Shown piece after piece: positions 36,201 through 46,712 of a stretch of DNA of 64,000 nucleotides. The notes under the pieces were generated by a model. The model saw nothing but the letters and a program-made list of their open reading frames with translations, had not been told where the DNA came from and ran no database searches. Numbering within the stretch: the first letter of the stretch is position 1; each line of letters begins with the position of its first letter. A program made the position numbers and the translations under genes. Location of the stretch: NCBI GenBank assembly GCA_013400975.1, contig WBMZ01011574.1, forward strand, positions 62,001-126,000. The letters are read 5' to 3'. The DNA comes from Atrichornis clamosus. Its lineage: Eukaryota > Chordata > Aves > Passeriformes > Menuridae.

Positions 36201-39200
36201 GCAGAGAGCAGAGCTCCTGTGCAGAAGGGCAGACACACCTTTTAAAATTGTGAGAAGGTCCATAATCTGTCCTTTGTATTTTCATTGTTATCTTCACATT
36301 CCTGCAAGGCAAGATGGCCTTTTAGTAAATGTGCCCTCCACTCCCTTCAGACATATTTGAATTGTACATCCCTCTAAGCTCATCTTGAACTTGTGTGACC
36401 TTTAAGAGGAGTAGGTGGGAAGTTGCAAAGAATGGAAAAAGCAGTCTTTAGCATCTGAAAACTGCTATGGATTAGAAAGACAGCAATGCTGAACAAAGAG
36501 AACAGTGCAAGGAAAAGGAATAGGAGCAAAGTGAGTGGTGGGCCTTAGCCCTGTGGTGTTGGTGAGGTTTCTTCTGCTCTTTTTCCACTCCAGGGAAACG
36601 GCTTCTTATTCAAAGACAGATGTTTCCATCATTCCTTTGTATTTGCTGTAAAGTTCAGCACCCAGGACCCCCACCTGTCTGTCCTCCACCCTCCACATGT
36701 CTGTGCCTCTAGTCCTGAGGAGGTGACTCCCTGCTCAAGCCTGGGCAGTGACTGGCAGCTGCATAGCAGCCCCTACTTCAGGAGGGTCATTGGAATGTCT
36801 TCTTTACACCCCACAGATGGTTTCCCAAGGCCCACAGAACCTAAAACCTACTATAAGAGGACAAACCCCACACCTATACAAAACCAAGTAAAAAAGCATT
36901 AGAAGCAATAAGGAGGGGTAAAAACAAGGCTTTCCTTTCCCCCTCTTCCCTGCCCTCCCAAATCCATCATCAGTAGTACTTTCCTCTCCCTTTCTTGAAA
37001 CTGAGTCACACAAGCACTCCCATATAGTGCTGTATTTGTTTAGTGGTTATGTCTGGTGGGCCCAGCCAAGACAAGGACCCCATTCAAACCTATCCTGACA
37101 GGAAGGCAAAAGGAGGGGTGCAGTACTACCAAAAGTGCCAGGACTGTTGCATCAGTTTGACAGATGCTGAGGAAGACTTAGACTGCTTTGGATGGAGTTG
37201 CTGGGTGACAGGGCAATGAAGCACAGAAGCAGATGGAGGATTGGGAGATACTTTGATTTTATTTTTTTTCCTTGCAAAACACTATTTTTATACGTTGGAA
37301 GTAAACTTCTACCAAGTAAGCCTGACCACAGCCAGATTAAATCTGATAAAAAGTCAACACCCACCCCACCCCCCATGGATCAGGCTCTGGTTAGAGAATG
37401 GTGACTCCACCAGTTTCTCTGATTGTGTCGCTTCCTGGGGTCATGTGTGGTTGTGCACTGTATCAGAATATTCAGCTACACTGTTAAAATTCAGATTTTG
37501 TCACTCTAGAGCACATCACTAATTCAAATCAATCCTGGACTGCAAATGCTTTCCTGTTTTGGCCTGCCAAGTTCAGCTCTTCTCTGGAGCAGAGCTTCAA
37601 CTGAGTCCAAAATCAAAGACTAACTCTTCTAGGGTCCTACTTTGCCACTGATGCCAGTAGGGAATTGCCTGTACTAAGTGAAGTATCAGTAAGCAGTAAG
37701 AGCTTTAAAGTTTGGGCCCCAGTTTTGTGGTTCAGGGGATTTCCTCAGCTGATCCTTCTCTGGTGTCTGTTACCCCTACAGCTCCATCTGCAGCAGGAAG
37801 CAGCTGCTGAACCTGCAGCTTTGATTAGGAGACTTTGGAGCAAAATTTTCACCTCTCCTACTGTATAATAATGTTCCAAGCTGCAGTCCTATCGCCTCAT
37901 GCTGTGACCTTGTTGAAGCTCCTAATGTGAAGCTGGGTCAGGTTTTGGATGGCCATCTCCAAGGCAGAGCCAGAATGCTGCAGGAGGCACCATTTGGGAG
38001 TCAGCAGGAGGTGTGATTCCTCAAGTCAGTCTTGAACTGGTTCCACAGCATGGTGGAGTATTGCTTTCCTGGCAAGGAAGACAGGCAACTGCAATCCCAG
38101 CCATCTGAGGATATTAAAAATGTCTTTCTCCAGGAACAGTCGTTACCTCTAATACCCTGCTTAAGTTTAAATTTGGGTAATTACTTCTAACCTAAAAAAA
38201 GATCCTTGGGTGGGTTTTTTTTCTAGGTACTATTTTTTTTTCATGCTTTCTATAGTAAACAGCTTTGTAGGAACACTGCACACTGTTAAACAGATGCTCT
38301 GTTGCACCCTGAAAGATAGATGCAATTTGGAGGTGGATCATTATCAGTTGAGGAGCTTTGGGGCTCAGCTGCTACAGGCAGGAGGTAATCATTAATAGCA
38401 GGGCTGTGTAGCAACATTGATGAAGATGCATGGTATTTGTGAGCTATTTGAATAATGAGTGGTGAGATCTGCACACCTCTTCTAGAGAAAACACCTGGTT
38501 GCTTTAAAAGACCAACATGTATCCATGCAAATGGTGAGACGCACAGCCAGAATTCCTGGTGTAACTCATGCAGGCTCTAGTACAAGCAAGTCCTGGGGTC
38601 AGTGTGGTGAAGAGCATCTTTAAGAAACCTTGCTTTCTCCCTGCAGCCTTCTGTTTGGTTAGGGGCCCTACACTAGGTCAGAGATCTCCTGTTGTCTCTC
38701 TATTTCTGAAATAGCTGAAGACTTGTCTCATTGTGTTAATACTTCTCTTTTTTCTTTGCGTTCCTTCTTAGCCTCTTAATCTTTACTGTATATTTTTCCT
38801 GACAGAAATTTCTTTCTATTATTTTTGAATTCAGTGGACTTGAGAGTTTAATGGATGCAGTTAGATCTGAATAAATCATTATGGAAAAAGTCTTAGGAGA
38901 GATTTGCTTCATTTTGTTTCTGCAAAGAAAAGAAGCAAACCTAACAAAACTTTTCAAAAAACATTTTCAGTCTTACCAAACTCTGAAGGAGAATATGATG
39001 TGGTGCATCAGAAACAACGGACTTCAATTCAAATTTAACTTAGGACCTAAAGAAAACTGAGCTATGCTGCCAAAAGCCTGTATGGCCTGGTACAGGCCTG
39101 ACCTTCTTTCTGAGCAGTCCTTGGAAGTTAGATTGGAGAGGCTGACCTAGGGTGCTTGGGTTTTTTGGTATTTATCTGATTTAACATTGGTACAACTGAG

Positions 39201-41540
39201 TCTTTTTCTAATGAATCTGTTCTTGACAGAAAGTCCCTTCCAAAGGGCAGAAACATAGAAGTATTGCCAAGCATTTAAAATTTGTCTACTGCTTCCCAGT
39301 AACACCAACACAAGTCTTCCCTAATGCCTCTCAAATCAACATAGGAGTCTTACTGTGTTTGGCAGTACTGCAGTCCTTCCTTTGGCATCAATATTATTGA
39401 AGATCCGAGCAATGCATGTCAGGTGTCTAAAGTTTAGGTGCTCCTCTTTCTTTAGAATAGTGTATAAATGATGGTGTGATGAAAGCAAACGTGTACAAGA
39501 TTGCATGACACAGGAACACCTAGAGCATATTGACCTTGAGTGTTTGCAAAAAAAGCTTTATAAATTGCCCCGTGTGGCTTGGCCACCATGAAATCCCAAC
39601 ACTGCAATGCTGGGTGTTGGCATTTAATTTCCAGTTGACTCAGAACTCAAAATCAGTGTGTTCTATGTCAGGTCAAAAAACCACAACCTTTTTTTCTGTT
39701 ATGTCAAAATTTTTCTTTGCACTAAAAAGACTAAGAAGAAATGCTTCAGTCTTTCCAAAATAGGATTTTTAAAGCTTTTTGTTCTGAAAAATGTTTTGAT
39801 TGTTTTGATCTATTTGAACACAAACACATTTTGAGAGGTATTTTTCTTTGAGTGAACGTTGTGTTACATTCCAAGTCTACTAGTGAGTTAGCTTAGCAGA
39901 TTGAGGCTGAAGAGAAAGAACCCTGTTGATTCTGTCAGCTTGTTTTGTAGAAAAAGACAACAAAATGTCTATGTATCAGTATAGAAGGAAAAAAACCCCA
40001 CAACAGCTGAGTGGAGAAAAAGTGTGAGGGGGCAAAACATGAAACTCACCTGTGAGAACATTTACAAAAGACAACAGCAATGAGGTAGAAAAAATGAGCA
40101 TTTCTTTCCTTGGAGCTGCTCCTTTCTGTGACCTTCACAACAAACTACTCTTATCAATGGAATATTAAGTGTCCTCCTTCAGGTACAGCGTCCTACAGTC
40201 ACAGAGCAGGGGAAGAAAGTAGGGAAGGAACACAACTCTGTCCTCAGGTTATTTGAAAAGGACGGAAAGAAAATGTAATCGCTGCAGACTGGAATGACAG
40301 GGTGAAGCCATTTAGCTGGCAGGAAGGATGATGGGATGGGAGGTGGTGGAGAGGAGCCCAAAGGGGAAGCAGAGAGGAGCACTCATGCAGATGTGCTGTC
40401 TCACCTGCAGAGTAGCCTCAGATGAGCCAGCCTGGCACCAGCTCAGAGGTGGGAGGCCACAAGGAGTTGTATGTGGGGGTGGCGGTGTTTGGCAGGCATT
40501 GCGTGGGGCTCCACGTTTCTACTCGAGTCACTGAACTGCTCTTCTCTCCATTCTGGGGCAGGAACAGGTTGTGCCATGGCCAGTCATACCACAGGGCTGG
40601 CTTTTTCTCCTTGCTATAAGTGCTTTGTAGTCAGGCACTTCTACTGCAGGTTAAACAGGTCTGAGATATTCAGGACTTTAACTGGCACAAGGCATACCCT
40701 AGGAGTAGTTTGTAAATAGCAACAGGAAAGACTGAGAGATTGTCAGACTTGTAAAATCTGTATATTGTCTGTGCTGCTAGGAGTGCCAGCCTCTGGGGAG
40801 CTCCTTGTGCTTCTTCAACTGATGATGAAGGAATAGGAGAGGGGACTCAAAAGTACTGTTTTATTTTTCTGCACTGTATTTTGTCAGTGATAGAAAACAG
40901 AGATTAAGGCCAGTCCTCAGAACATTAAGTGGTACTCAGTTTTTTAAGTGCAAGTTATTTACAGCTCCAACACAGCAGATGTTGCTTCTGCTATTTGTCA
41001 TTCAGGAATTGAGCCCAAAACTTTGCCTGTCTCCCATCACCTGTTTCTAACATCATTTTCCATTATGCATAGTCATGTTACCAAACGCTACCACAAAACA
41101 CGTCCAGCTCCCAGAAACACCTGCATATCTCCTTAACGGTTCTGTAGCTTGTGACTTTTGGCGCATGCCAGATGGTTTGGGGTGGATGATGGGTCTCTCC
41201 TGGTGTCTGCTGGTGGTGCATGTCCCCATTGAGTCTCTCCCCATCCCAGAGTTGCCCTATCCATAGGAAGACATGGTGGAGGGTCAATGAATACGCAGTG
41301 GCTGTCTCTGGCCAGCAGCTGGCCAGGCCCAGCTCAGGGTGAGGAAGGACAGGGTTGGCACCCAGCAGCAAGGAAAAGTCTTGCTGCCACAGGCAGCCAC
41401 TAGCTATAGAACCAGTGCAAGTGTTTTAGGCAAAATATATTTAATCTAGATATGGATCTTAAGTCACAAGACAGTGCTGAAATGAAGGGTTTAACAAGAC
41501 TCTTATAAGGATGTGGGTAAGGAGACCAGCCCATGGTTAC
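33286..41540. other. Intronic sequence with no recognised gene
   Basis: No exon, RNA gene or named repeat was recognised in this 8-kb stretch. It contains an RE1-like sequence at 36654-36674, a minus-strand G-quadruplex motif at 36939-36959 and scattered T runs (for example 38213-38240). Confidence 0.5.
36939..36959 (-). other. G-quadruplex-forming motif on the minus strand
   Basis: C-tracts of 5, 3, 3 and 3 separated by 4, 2 and 1 bases on the + strand give a canonical G3N1-7 quadruplex motif on the template strand of CACNA1I. Confidence 0.65.
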
Positions 41541-41587
41541 TCAGTGACCCTTGTAGGTCCCTTCCAACTCAGAATATTCTGTGATTA
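41541..41587 (+). mobile_element. CR1-X/SINE-type 3' tail fragment
   Basis: The segment reads gacccttgtaggtcccttcc, then aactcagaatattctgtgatt. This is the same tail type that ends the SINE at 22169-22310. Only the tail is present, so it could be a severely 5'-truncated CR1 or the end of a SINE. Confidence 0.85.
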
Positions 41588-42883
41588 ATTCAGGAAACTC
41601 TTCTCTTTTACTGTATTTCTTTTGTCCAATGAGAGCCGTGGTCTTTTTATCTGAAAGGGTTTGAATCAACTGTGAACTGTTAGGGGAAAACCCCCTCCAT
41701 TTAAGGGCAAGTGGATTGCTGTGGATTTTCTGGTACCCTCCTCTGAAGCATCTTGTGGTTGTAAAGGAGAGAATCTGACCATAGGCAGAAATTGTGCATG
41801 TCTCCTTTTAGTGTCCCAAACCTACTGCAGGCCTCAAACCTCACTGGGAAAGATGCTGGGAATGAGGCTGTGGGAAGGAAGGGCTGGAGTGGGGTGGGGA
41901 GAACATGTGCATGGGTTTGCTTGTAATTAGGAGATTTAAACCTTGAAAGAAGTTAATTAATAATGAAACTTCTGACTGAAAGATGCAGATTATGAAGACT
42001 GGCTTTGTCAGCAGCTGCAATTAATTACAGGCTCAGGCACAGGGAAAAGGAGGGGGTGAGGGATGTGGGAGAGGGGAGGCATCACCAAAAGAAAGATGAT
42101 AAACCTGGCTGCAGGCTGTTGCTGTGGTGACAGGAGGCAATAGCTGTGGTTGACAACAGTGACACACTGAAGGCAGCAGATACTTCCAATTACCCCCTCC
42201 ACCGACTCAGGCAGGCAGTAACCTCTCCTGACTCAGGGCAGGAGAAGCTCTTGTTTTCTCCTTGTACTTTCTTCTTTTCTGCAGGTTGGATGTGCTTTCA
42301 GGGTTCCCAATTGCCCTGAAAGGAAAAGCGTGGGGCAGTGGCTTTTTGGTAATATCACTGTAGTAGCCTGGGAATGGCCAGCGTTCAGCAGCATTCTTGG
42401 GAAGCCTGGACAATGCTGGCAAACTTTGAGAGCTGATATCCTAAAAACAGGGGAGGAGAAACCATCTGCAGCTGCCACAGCTTTTTGAGCAAGATGAGAT
42501 GAGATTGCACATCTGGCCCAAGTTTCACCCTTTTTGGGAGTGCTTGCCGTGGCTTGTCAGGTCTTGTGCTTCGGGGTCTCACCATCTGCCCAACAGCACC
42601 ATGCAATGGCCTGCATGGCCTTGTGGGGGGCACCAAGGGCAGTGAGAGAAACATGGAAGCATCCTGACCACCCACACGTTGCCAAAGCATGTGCATAGAA
42701 GTGTAGATCTATATTAAATTAAAAATCCTGACCTTCACCACCTTTTTCTGAATTTCCTGAGTTTGGCTGCAGTCAAAGAGTAGCACTCTGGCTCCAGTTC
42801 TTGTGTCATGCTTTCTGAAGAAAAAAAAGCCAACTGGCTTTTAAAACAATTTCTGATTTTCGTTTGTTATTTTACATAGTTTT
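41588..42883. other. Intronic sequence with an enhancer-like patch, no gene
   Basis: 41925-42040 combines several TAATTA-type sites with a CAGCTG E-box. The remainder is unassigned. Confidence 0.5.
41872..41899 (+). other. G-quadruplex-forming motif
   Basis: The G-tracts GGG, GGG, GGGG and GGGG are separated by 6, 7 and 1 bases. It lies just upstream of an AT-rich, homeodomain-site-like stretch at 41925-42040. Confidence 0.6.
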
Positions 42884-42960
42884 TTTTACATTAATTTACA
42901 AATGTTACAAAATGTTACAAAATTTTACAAAATTTTACAAAATTTACAAACTTTACAAAT
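42884..42960. repeat. Tandem repeat with 10-bp period (AATKTTACAA)
   Basis: Four consecutive 10-base units, two aatgttacaa and two aattttacaa, occupy 42901-42940. Two 9-base variants follow, and looser ttaca copies precede. The purely A/T-rich units are spaced at about one helical turn. Confidence 0.9.
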
Positions 42961-43185
42961 TACATGGTATTTGTAATTTAATCCAGGGCTGTTCTAAGCC
43001 ATGGTTTTGTCCATATATCTTCTGACTTCATTATGCCTGGGGAGAAGGACTTTTGCAACCACAGGCTCAGCCTACTCTGAGACTCTTTTGGGCCCTTGAA
43101 GAATGTCATTCAGCACTGATCCCACTACCAGGGCTTCACTGGTGGTGCCTTTCCAGTCACTGTCAAAGCACCTGCAGCAAAATGG

Positions 43186-43577
43186 CGAGGCTGAGAGAAC
43201 TGGGACTGCTCAGACCGGAGGAGAGAAGGCTTAGGGAGACCTTATCCATGTGTATCAGTACCTGATGGGAGGAGTAAAGGATACAGACTATTCAGTGGTG
43301 CCCAGTGACAGGGCAAAAGGCAATGGGCACAGCCTGAAAAGTGGGATGTCCTATTTAAACGTAAGAAAACACTTTTCTTATGTGTAAATAGTTAAATGCT
43401 GGAACAGGTTGCCCAGAGATGTTTTGGTGCCTCTGTACTTGGCGATATTCAAAGGCCAAATGGATGCAACCCTGAGCAATCTGCTGTATTGATGCTACTT
43501 TGAGCAGGGAAGGTGGACAGGATGACCTCCAGAGGTCCTTCCAACCTCAACCATGCTGTGGTTCTGTAATTCTGTGA
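43186..43577 (+). mobile_element. CR1 LINE 3' end, sense orientation
   Basis: The segment begins with coding for LRELGLLRPEERRLRET, the CR1 ORF2 C-terminus. It continues through ctggaacaggttgcccagag and gaggtccttccaacctcaac to the terminal ggttctgtaattctgtga. It has the full 3' UTR order but several substitutions and no open frame beyond the remnant, so it is a truncated, inactive copy on the same strand as CACNA1I. Confidence 0.93.
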
Positions 43578-45431
43578 ACGATGATGCCAAATGGATTTTG
43601 AAGAATGCAGAGAAGAACTCCAGTCTTTTCTGAAAAACCTCTGTGAGCTAATAGAAACCTCTCAAACTGCTTTTGTGGGCTTCAGATAAGATCATTAAAG
43701 AAATGTGCTAGAGAGAGAAGTGTGTAAAGTTGAAGTTTTGTTGCATAGACCCTCAAGGGAAAATACTTTTTTTGGTGCCCTTTCGGTGCATTCCTCTCAG
43801 AAAAGGGATCTGATTTTGAAGCCCACATTGAGGGTGAGCTCCATGTTCATTACTTTGTACGGCACATGGGATTAAGTTAGTGAGGGATAGTGATAACACA
43901 TTTTTTAAATCACCTTATATCATAATTGGTACAGTAGAACGTACCCTGCTCGTCTCTGATTTTGCAACTGAAGGTAGCTTGCCACAAACCAGGTGGGGGA
44001 GAAGAGAGAGAATTAATAATCTTCTAGATCAGATTGTGCAGGTTAGTCATAAATCACTGTCAGAGAATGAGTATGGAAGTGTTGCTCAGAACAAATCATA
44101 GAAGTTGAATGTCTCAGAAATGATCAGAGATACTGGCCATGGTTTTAGATTCAGTACTGAAAGGACTGAAAATGGATGCATTTAGTAGGTTGTATTTTAA
44201 GTAGATAATTTCATGTCTCTTTTATTTAAAAAAGATAAAATTGTCTGACGGTGGAAACTGGGCAGATATGTTGTTGTGAGGTGTGTAAAATGCCCAAGAA
44301 TGTTTCTGCCAGAGGTTGGAGGTCTATTCACTCTACATCACTGCTCTGCAACGGGAGCACTGGGGAGGTATTGCACAAATGCACCAACTTTTAGAGCTAA
44401 AATATACTGTAAATTAGTTCTTGGGTAAGTGTGTACCAGGTTCAAGACTCCTTCAGGAGGAGAGGGATGGTGAACAGGGGGCAGAGAAGAGGGTTTGTAG
44501 ACTGCAGAGAAGGTCACACAAATACATCATTTTTATCCACTTCTCTAATGCTTAAATGAAGTGACACGTGATGAAATTATGAGACAACAAAATAATAATA
44601 AATAGGAGGGAACAATTTTTAATGTAAATTATAATTAGCCAATGTAGCTCAGGGCTGCCAATTATTATCGAAGCAGATATTTTAGCAAGATTATCAACAA
44701 AGGATTCAAATGAATAAGCAAAGCATCTGCAGGGACAACAGTGTAGCTGAGAAAACAATTATAAGGACTATCAATCCTCATGCTTTAGGGCATAAACAGA
44801 TCACCAGCTGGGGTCAGAAATGCAGCTTCTCGCCATAGTTACTGAGTAACTTGGGTGCATTGTGGAGTTTTATATGGTGTGGGTCACTGCTGGAATATAA
44901 TAACAGACTAGATGGACCACTGGCACTTCATTACCCCCAAGATCCTCTGAGAGGTGAAGAGGAAGAGTTCTACCCTCATGTTGTACCCCGTTCCCAGAAG
45001 GGCAATAATCACTAGGCTCACACAGAGATGAATCTGTCTATTTTGATTTAGATCCTTAGATCTTAGAGATCTCTGATACATTTAGGTATAGGCCACCACA
45101 TAAAGTCTATTCCAAGTAATTGGAAGATTCAGTAAACCAATGAGAAAAGGGACTCAGCAAATCAACAGGAGAGGAGCAAGCATGTGTTTAACTATGGCAA
45201 TGAATTGGCCTGTGTAAATACCTCAGGCCTTTCGTGCTACCTCTACTTTCCCTTTTTCAAGAGTTTTGGCTTAATCAAGGAATGGAGTAGTGATGAACTG
45301 AGGACGTGTGGGGGGGGAAATGTGAGGATGTAATAAATCAGCCTACCAGCACTTCTTTCCCTTAATCTTTCTATTTTGTTACTTCGAGCCTAGAGCAAGA
45401 TTATCTCAGCCATGATGCTTTTGCAGAAGTT
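43578..45431. other. Intronic sequence before the AC acceptor
   Basis: No exon was recognised. 44560-44770 is AT-rich with TAATTA-like and TCF-like words and could be a conserved element. Nothing resembling the previous CACNA1I exon is present. Confidence 0.55.
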
Positions 45432-45450
45432 TTCCTTGACTCTTTTCCAC
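45432..45450 (+). promoter_or_regulatory. U12-type branch point and AC acceptor of an AT-AC minor intron
   Basis: The sequence TTCCTTGAC at 45432-45440 equals the U12 branch-site consensus TTCCTTRAC at every base. The following bases, tcttttccac, end in AC at 45449-45450, and the presumed branch adenosine (45439) lies 11 nt from the end, within the short spacing typical of minor introns. No AG acceptor is available that keeps the conserved Trp-Phe-Glu codons in the exon. Minor (U12) introns, including AT-AC ones, are known from voltage-gated sodium and calcium channel genes. The matching 5' splice site (expected ATATCCTT) was not found next to any plausible exon here and should lie upstream of the window. 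Confidence 0.85.
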
Positions 45451-45562
45451 CTGGTTCGAGTGTGTCAGCATGATGGTGATTTTGCTAAACTGTGTTACCC
45501 TGGGAATGTACCAGCCGTGTGAGGATATGGATTGCCTTTCTGACAGGTGTAAAATCTTGCAG
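45451..45562 (+). CDS. CACNA1I: CACNA1I coding exon: domain I S1 and S1-S2 loop (partial gene)
   Basis: This internal exon encodes 37 full codons preceded by one base (C) that completes a codon begun in the previous exon, most simply CC|C for proline. The peptide starts [14 protein letters not shown] and continues [20 protein letters not shown]. It covers the end of the cytoplasmic N-tail, transmembrane helix S1 (about residues 6-20) and the extracellular S1-S2 loop, which has three cysteines typical of T-type channels. As I recall them, GMYQPC and [10 protein letters not shown] are Cav3.3 forms; Cav3.1 and Cav3.2 have GMFRPCED instead. The donor is CAG|gtaagc at 45563. The start at 45451 is set by homology and by a U12-type AC acceptor. 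The frame has a stop (TGA 45437-45439) just upstream, so the exon cannot begin earlier in that frame. An exon starting at the AG of 45459-45460 or 45467-45468 would lose the conserved WFE. Confidence 0.93.
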
Positions 45563-46578
45563 GTAAGCGGATTTCCTTCTTGTTGTGATGGTGCTTCAGT
45601 CCAAGTCACAAATTTTCATGCATGCTTTCCTTCAGCGTGTGGGCGATACCTTCCCAGAGAGGCTGGCAAGATTGTCCCTGGCAGTGAGCTATCCTGTTGT
45701 AAAATGGCAAGAGCTGGCTTTGAGGAGAGGAATGGGATTGAAGAGAGCATGAATGAAGTCTTCTTGTGACCATGCAATACTGAACACTTGCTAATCTTCC
45801 TGATCCTGCACAGAAGTTTCCTGACATAGACAGCTACAAGATATGTACAGCTCAGGGTTAAGTCAGGGAGAAATAACTAAGGTTACACTATCTAGGCAGG
45901 AGAGAACAGCAGCCTCCAATGCATTCCTTAGTCTGGTGAGGTGCAAGAGTATTATTGATGCAACAGATACTGCAGCATTCAGGATGCCCAAAGTGAGAGG
46001 AAATAAAAGGAATGCTTAGAAGTGCCACGAGTCTATCCAGCCTATAAATGCCCCAGCTGTGTTTGCTGCCTCCCCAAAGGGAAGGTGACCCTTCCCTTGT
46101 GAAGGCAGAGGGTGTCATCCACAGTGTTGCTGTGGCGAAGACCTTCAGGTGTCTGAGACTTCTCTCTGTGGTGGGTGTGTGCTGTCCAAACTGTGCATGA
46201 AGCTGCGCTGTGTCCTCAGCTGAGCCGTTTGCAGCAGGGTGATAGGAAGTCCCTTCCGGGGGGACCTTGGGAAAACAGTGTTTTCCTGGCCAGGTTTTGA
46301 CTTGCTGGTGCTGAACCAACACCTCCTTTCAAGTCTGTGTAAGGAGTCTCTGAGTCTACATCAATTACTTCACCTATGGGTGAAAAAATTATAAAAGCCC
46401 TCAGTGAACTTGAACAGCAGGAAACTGTGATGCCAGGGCTGCATGGAAGAAGCTTTCCCAGCCCTGCCTCTAACTCATTTTCAGAAGTACTGAAATTAGT
46501 ATTTTTCTCACATTCTGTGTTTTAAAGTCCAAGGCTGAAAATGCCTGTCAAATATGCTTTTGGGTTTCTGTTTGGCAG
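45563..46578 (+). other. 1,016-bp GT-AG intron of CACNA1I
   Basis: It is bounded by gtaagc and tgtttggcag. It falls in phase 0 between the S1 and S2 exons. No repeat or additional exon was seen inside. Confidence 0.9.
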
Positions 46579-46712
46579 GTATTTGATGATTTCATCTTCA
46601 TCTTCTTTGCCATGGAAATGGTCTTAAAGATGGTGGCCCTGGGGATCTTTGGCAAGAAGTGTTACCTTGGAGATACCTGGAACCGCCTGGATTTCTTCAT
46701 TGTCATGGCTGG
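46579..46712 (+). CDS. CACNA1I: CACNA1I coding exon: domain I S2, S2-S3 linker, S3
   Basis: The exon has 44 full codons plus two bases (GG) of a split glycine codon, starting in phase 0 directly after the preceding exon. It encodes [19 protein letters not shown], then [20 protein letters not shown], then FIVMA. S2 spans about residues 4-25. The glutamate of FFAMEM and the aspartate of NRLDF sit where voltage-gated channels place the gating charge-transfer acids. [16 protein letters not shown] is the strongly conserved S2-S3 linker and S3 start of Cav3 channels. [12 protein letters not shown] separates Cav3.3 from Cav3.1 (AFFAVEMVVK in my memory). The acceptor is tgtttggcag|G and the donor is GG|gtaggt at 46713. 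The protein is a pore-forming subunit of a low-voltage-activated neuronal calcium channel in the plasma membrane. Confidence 0.97.

Noticed and set aside
45459..45468. AG dinucleotides that could serve as a normal acceptor for the S1 exon
   Set aside because: Using either would drop the codons for WFE or WFECV, which match the known channel sequence, and neither has a good pyrimidine tract directly before it. The U12 branch motif and AC end explain the junction better.
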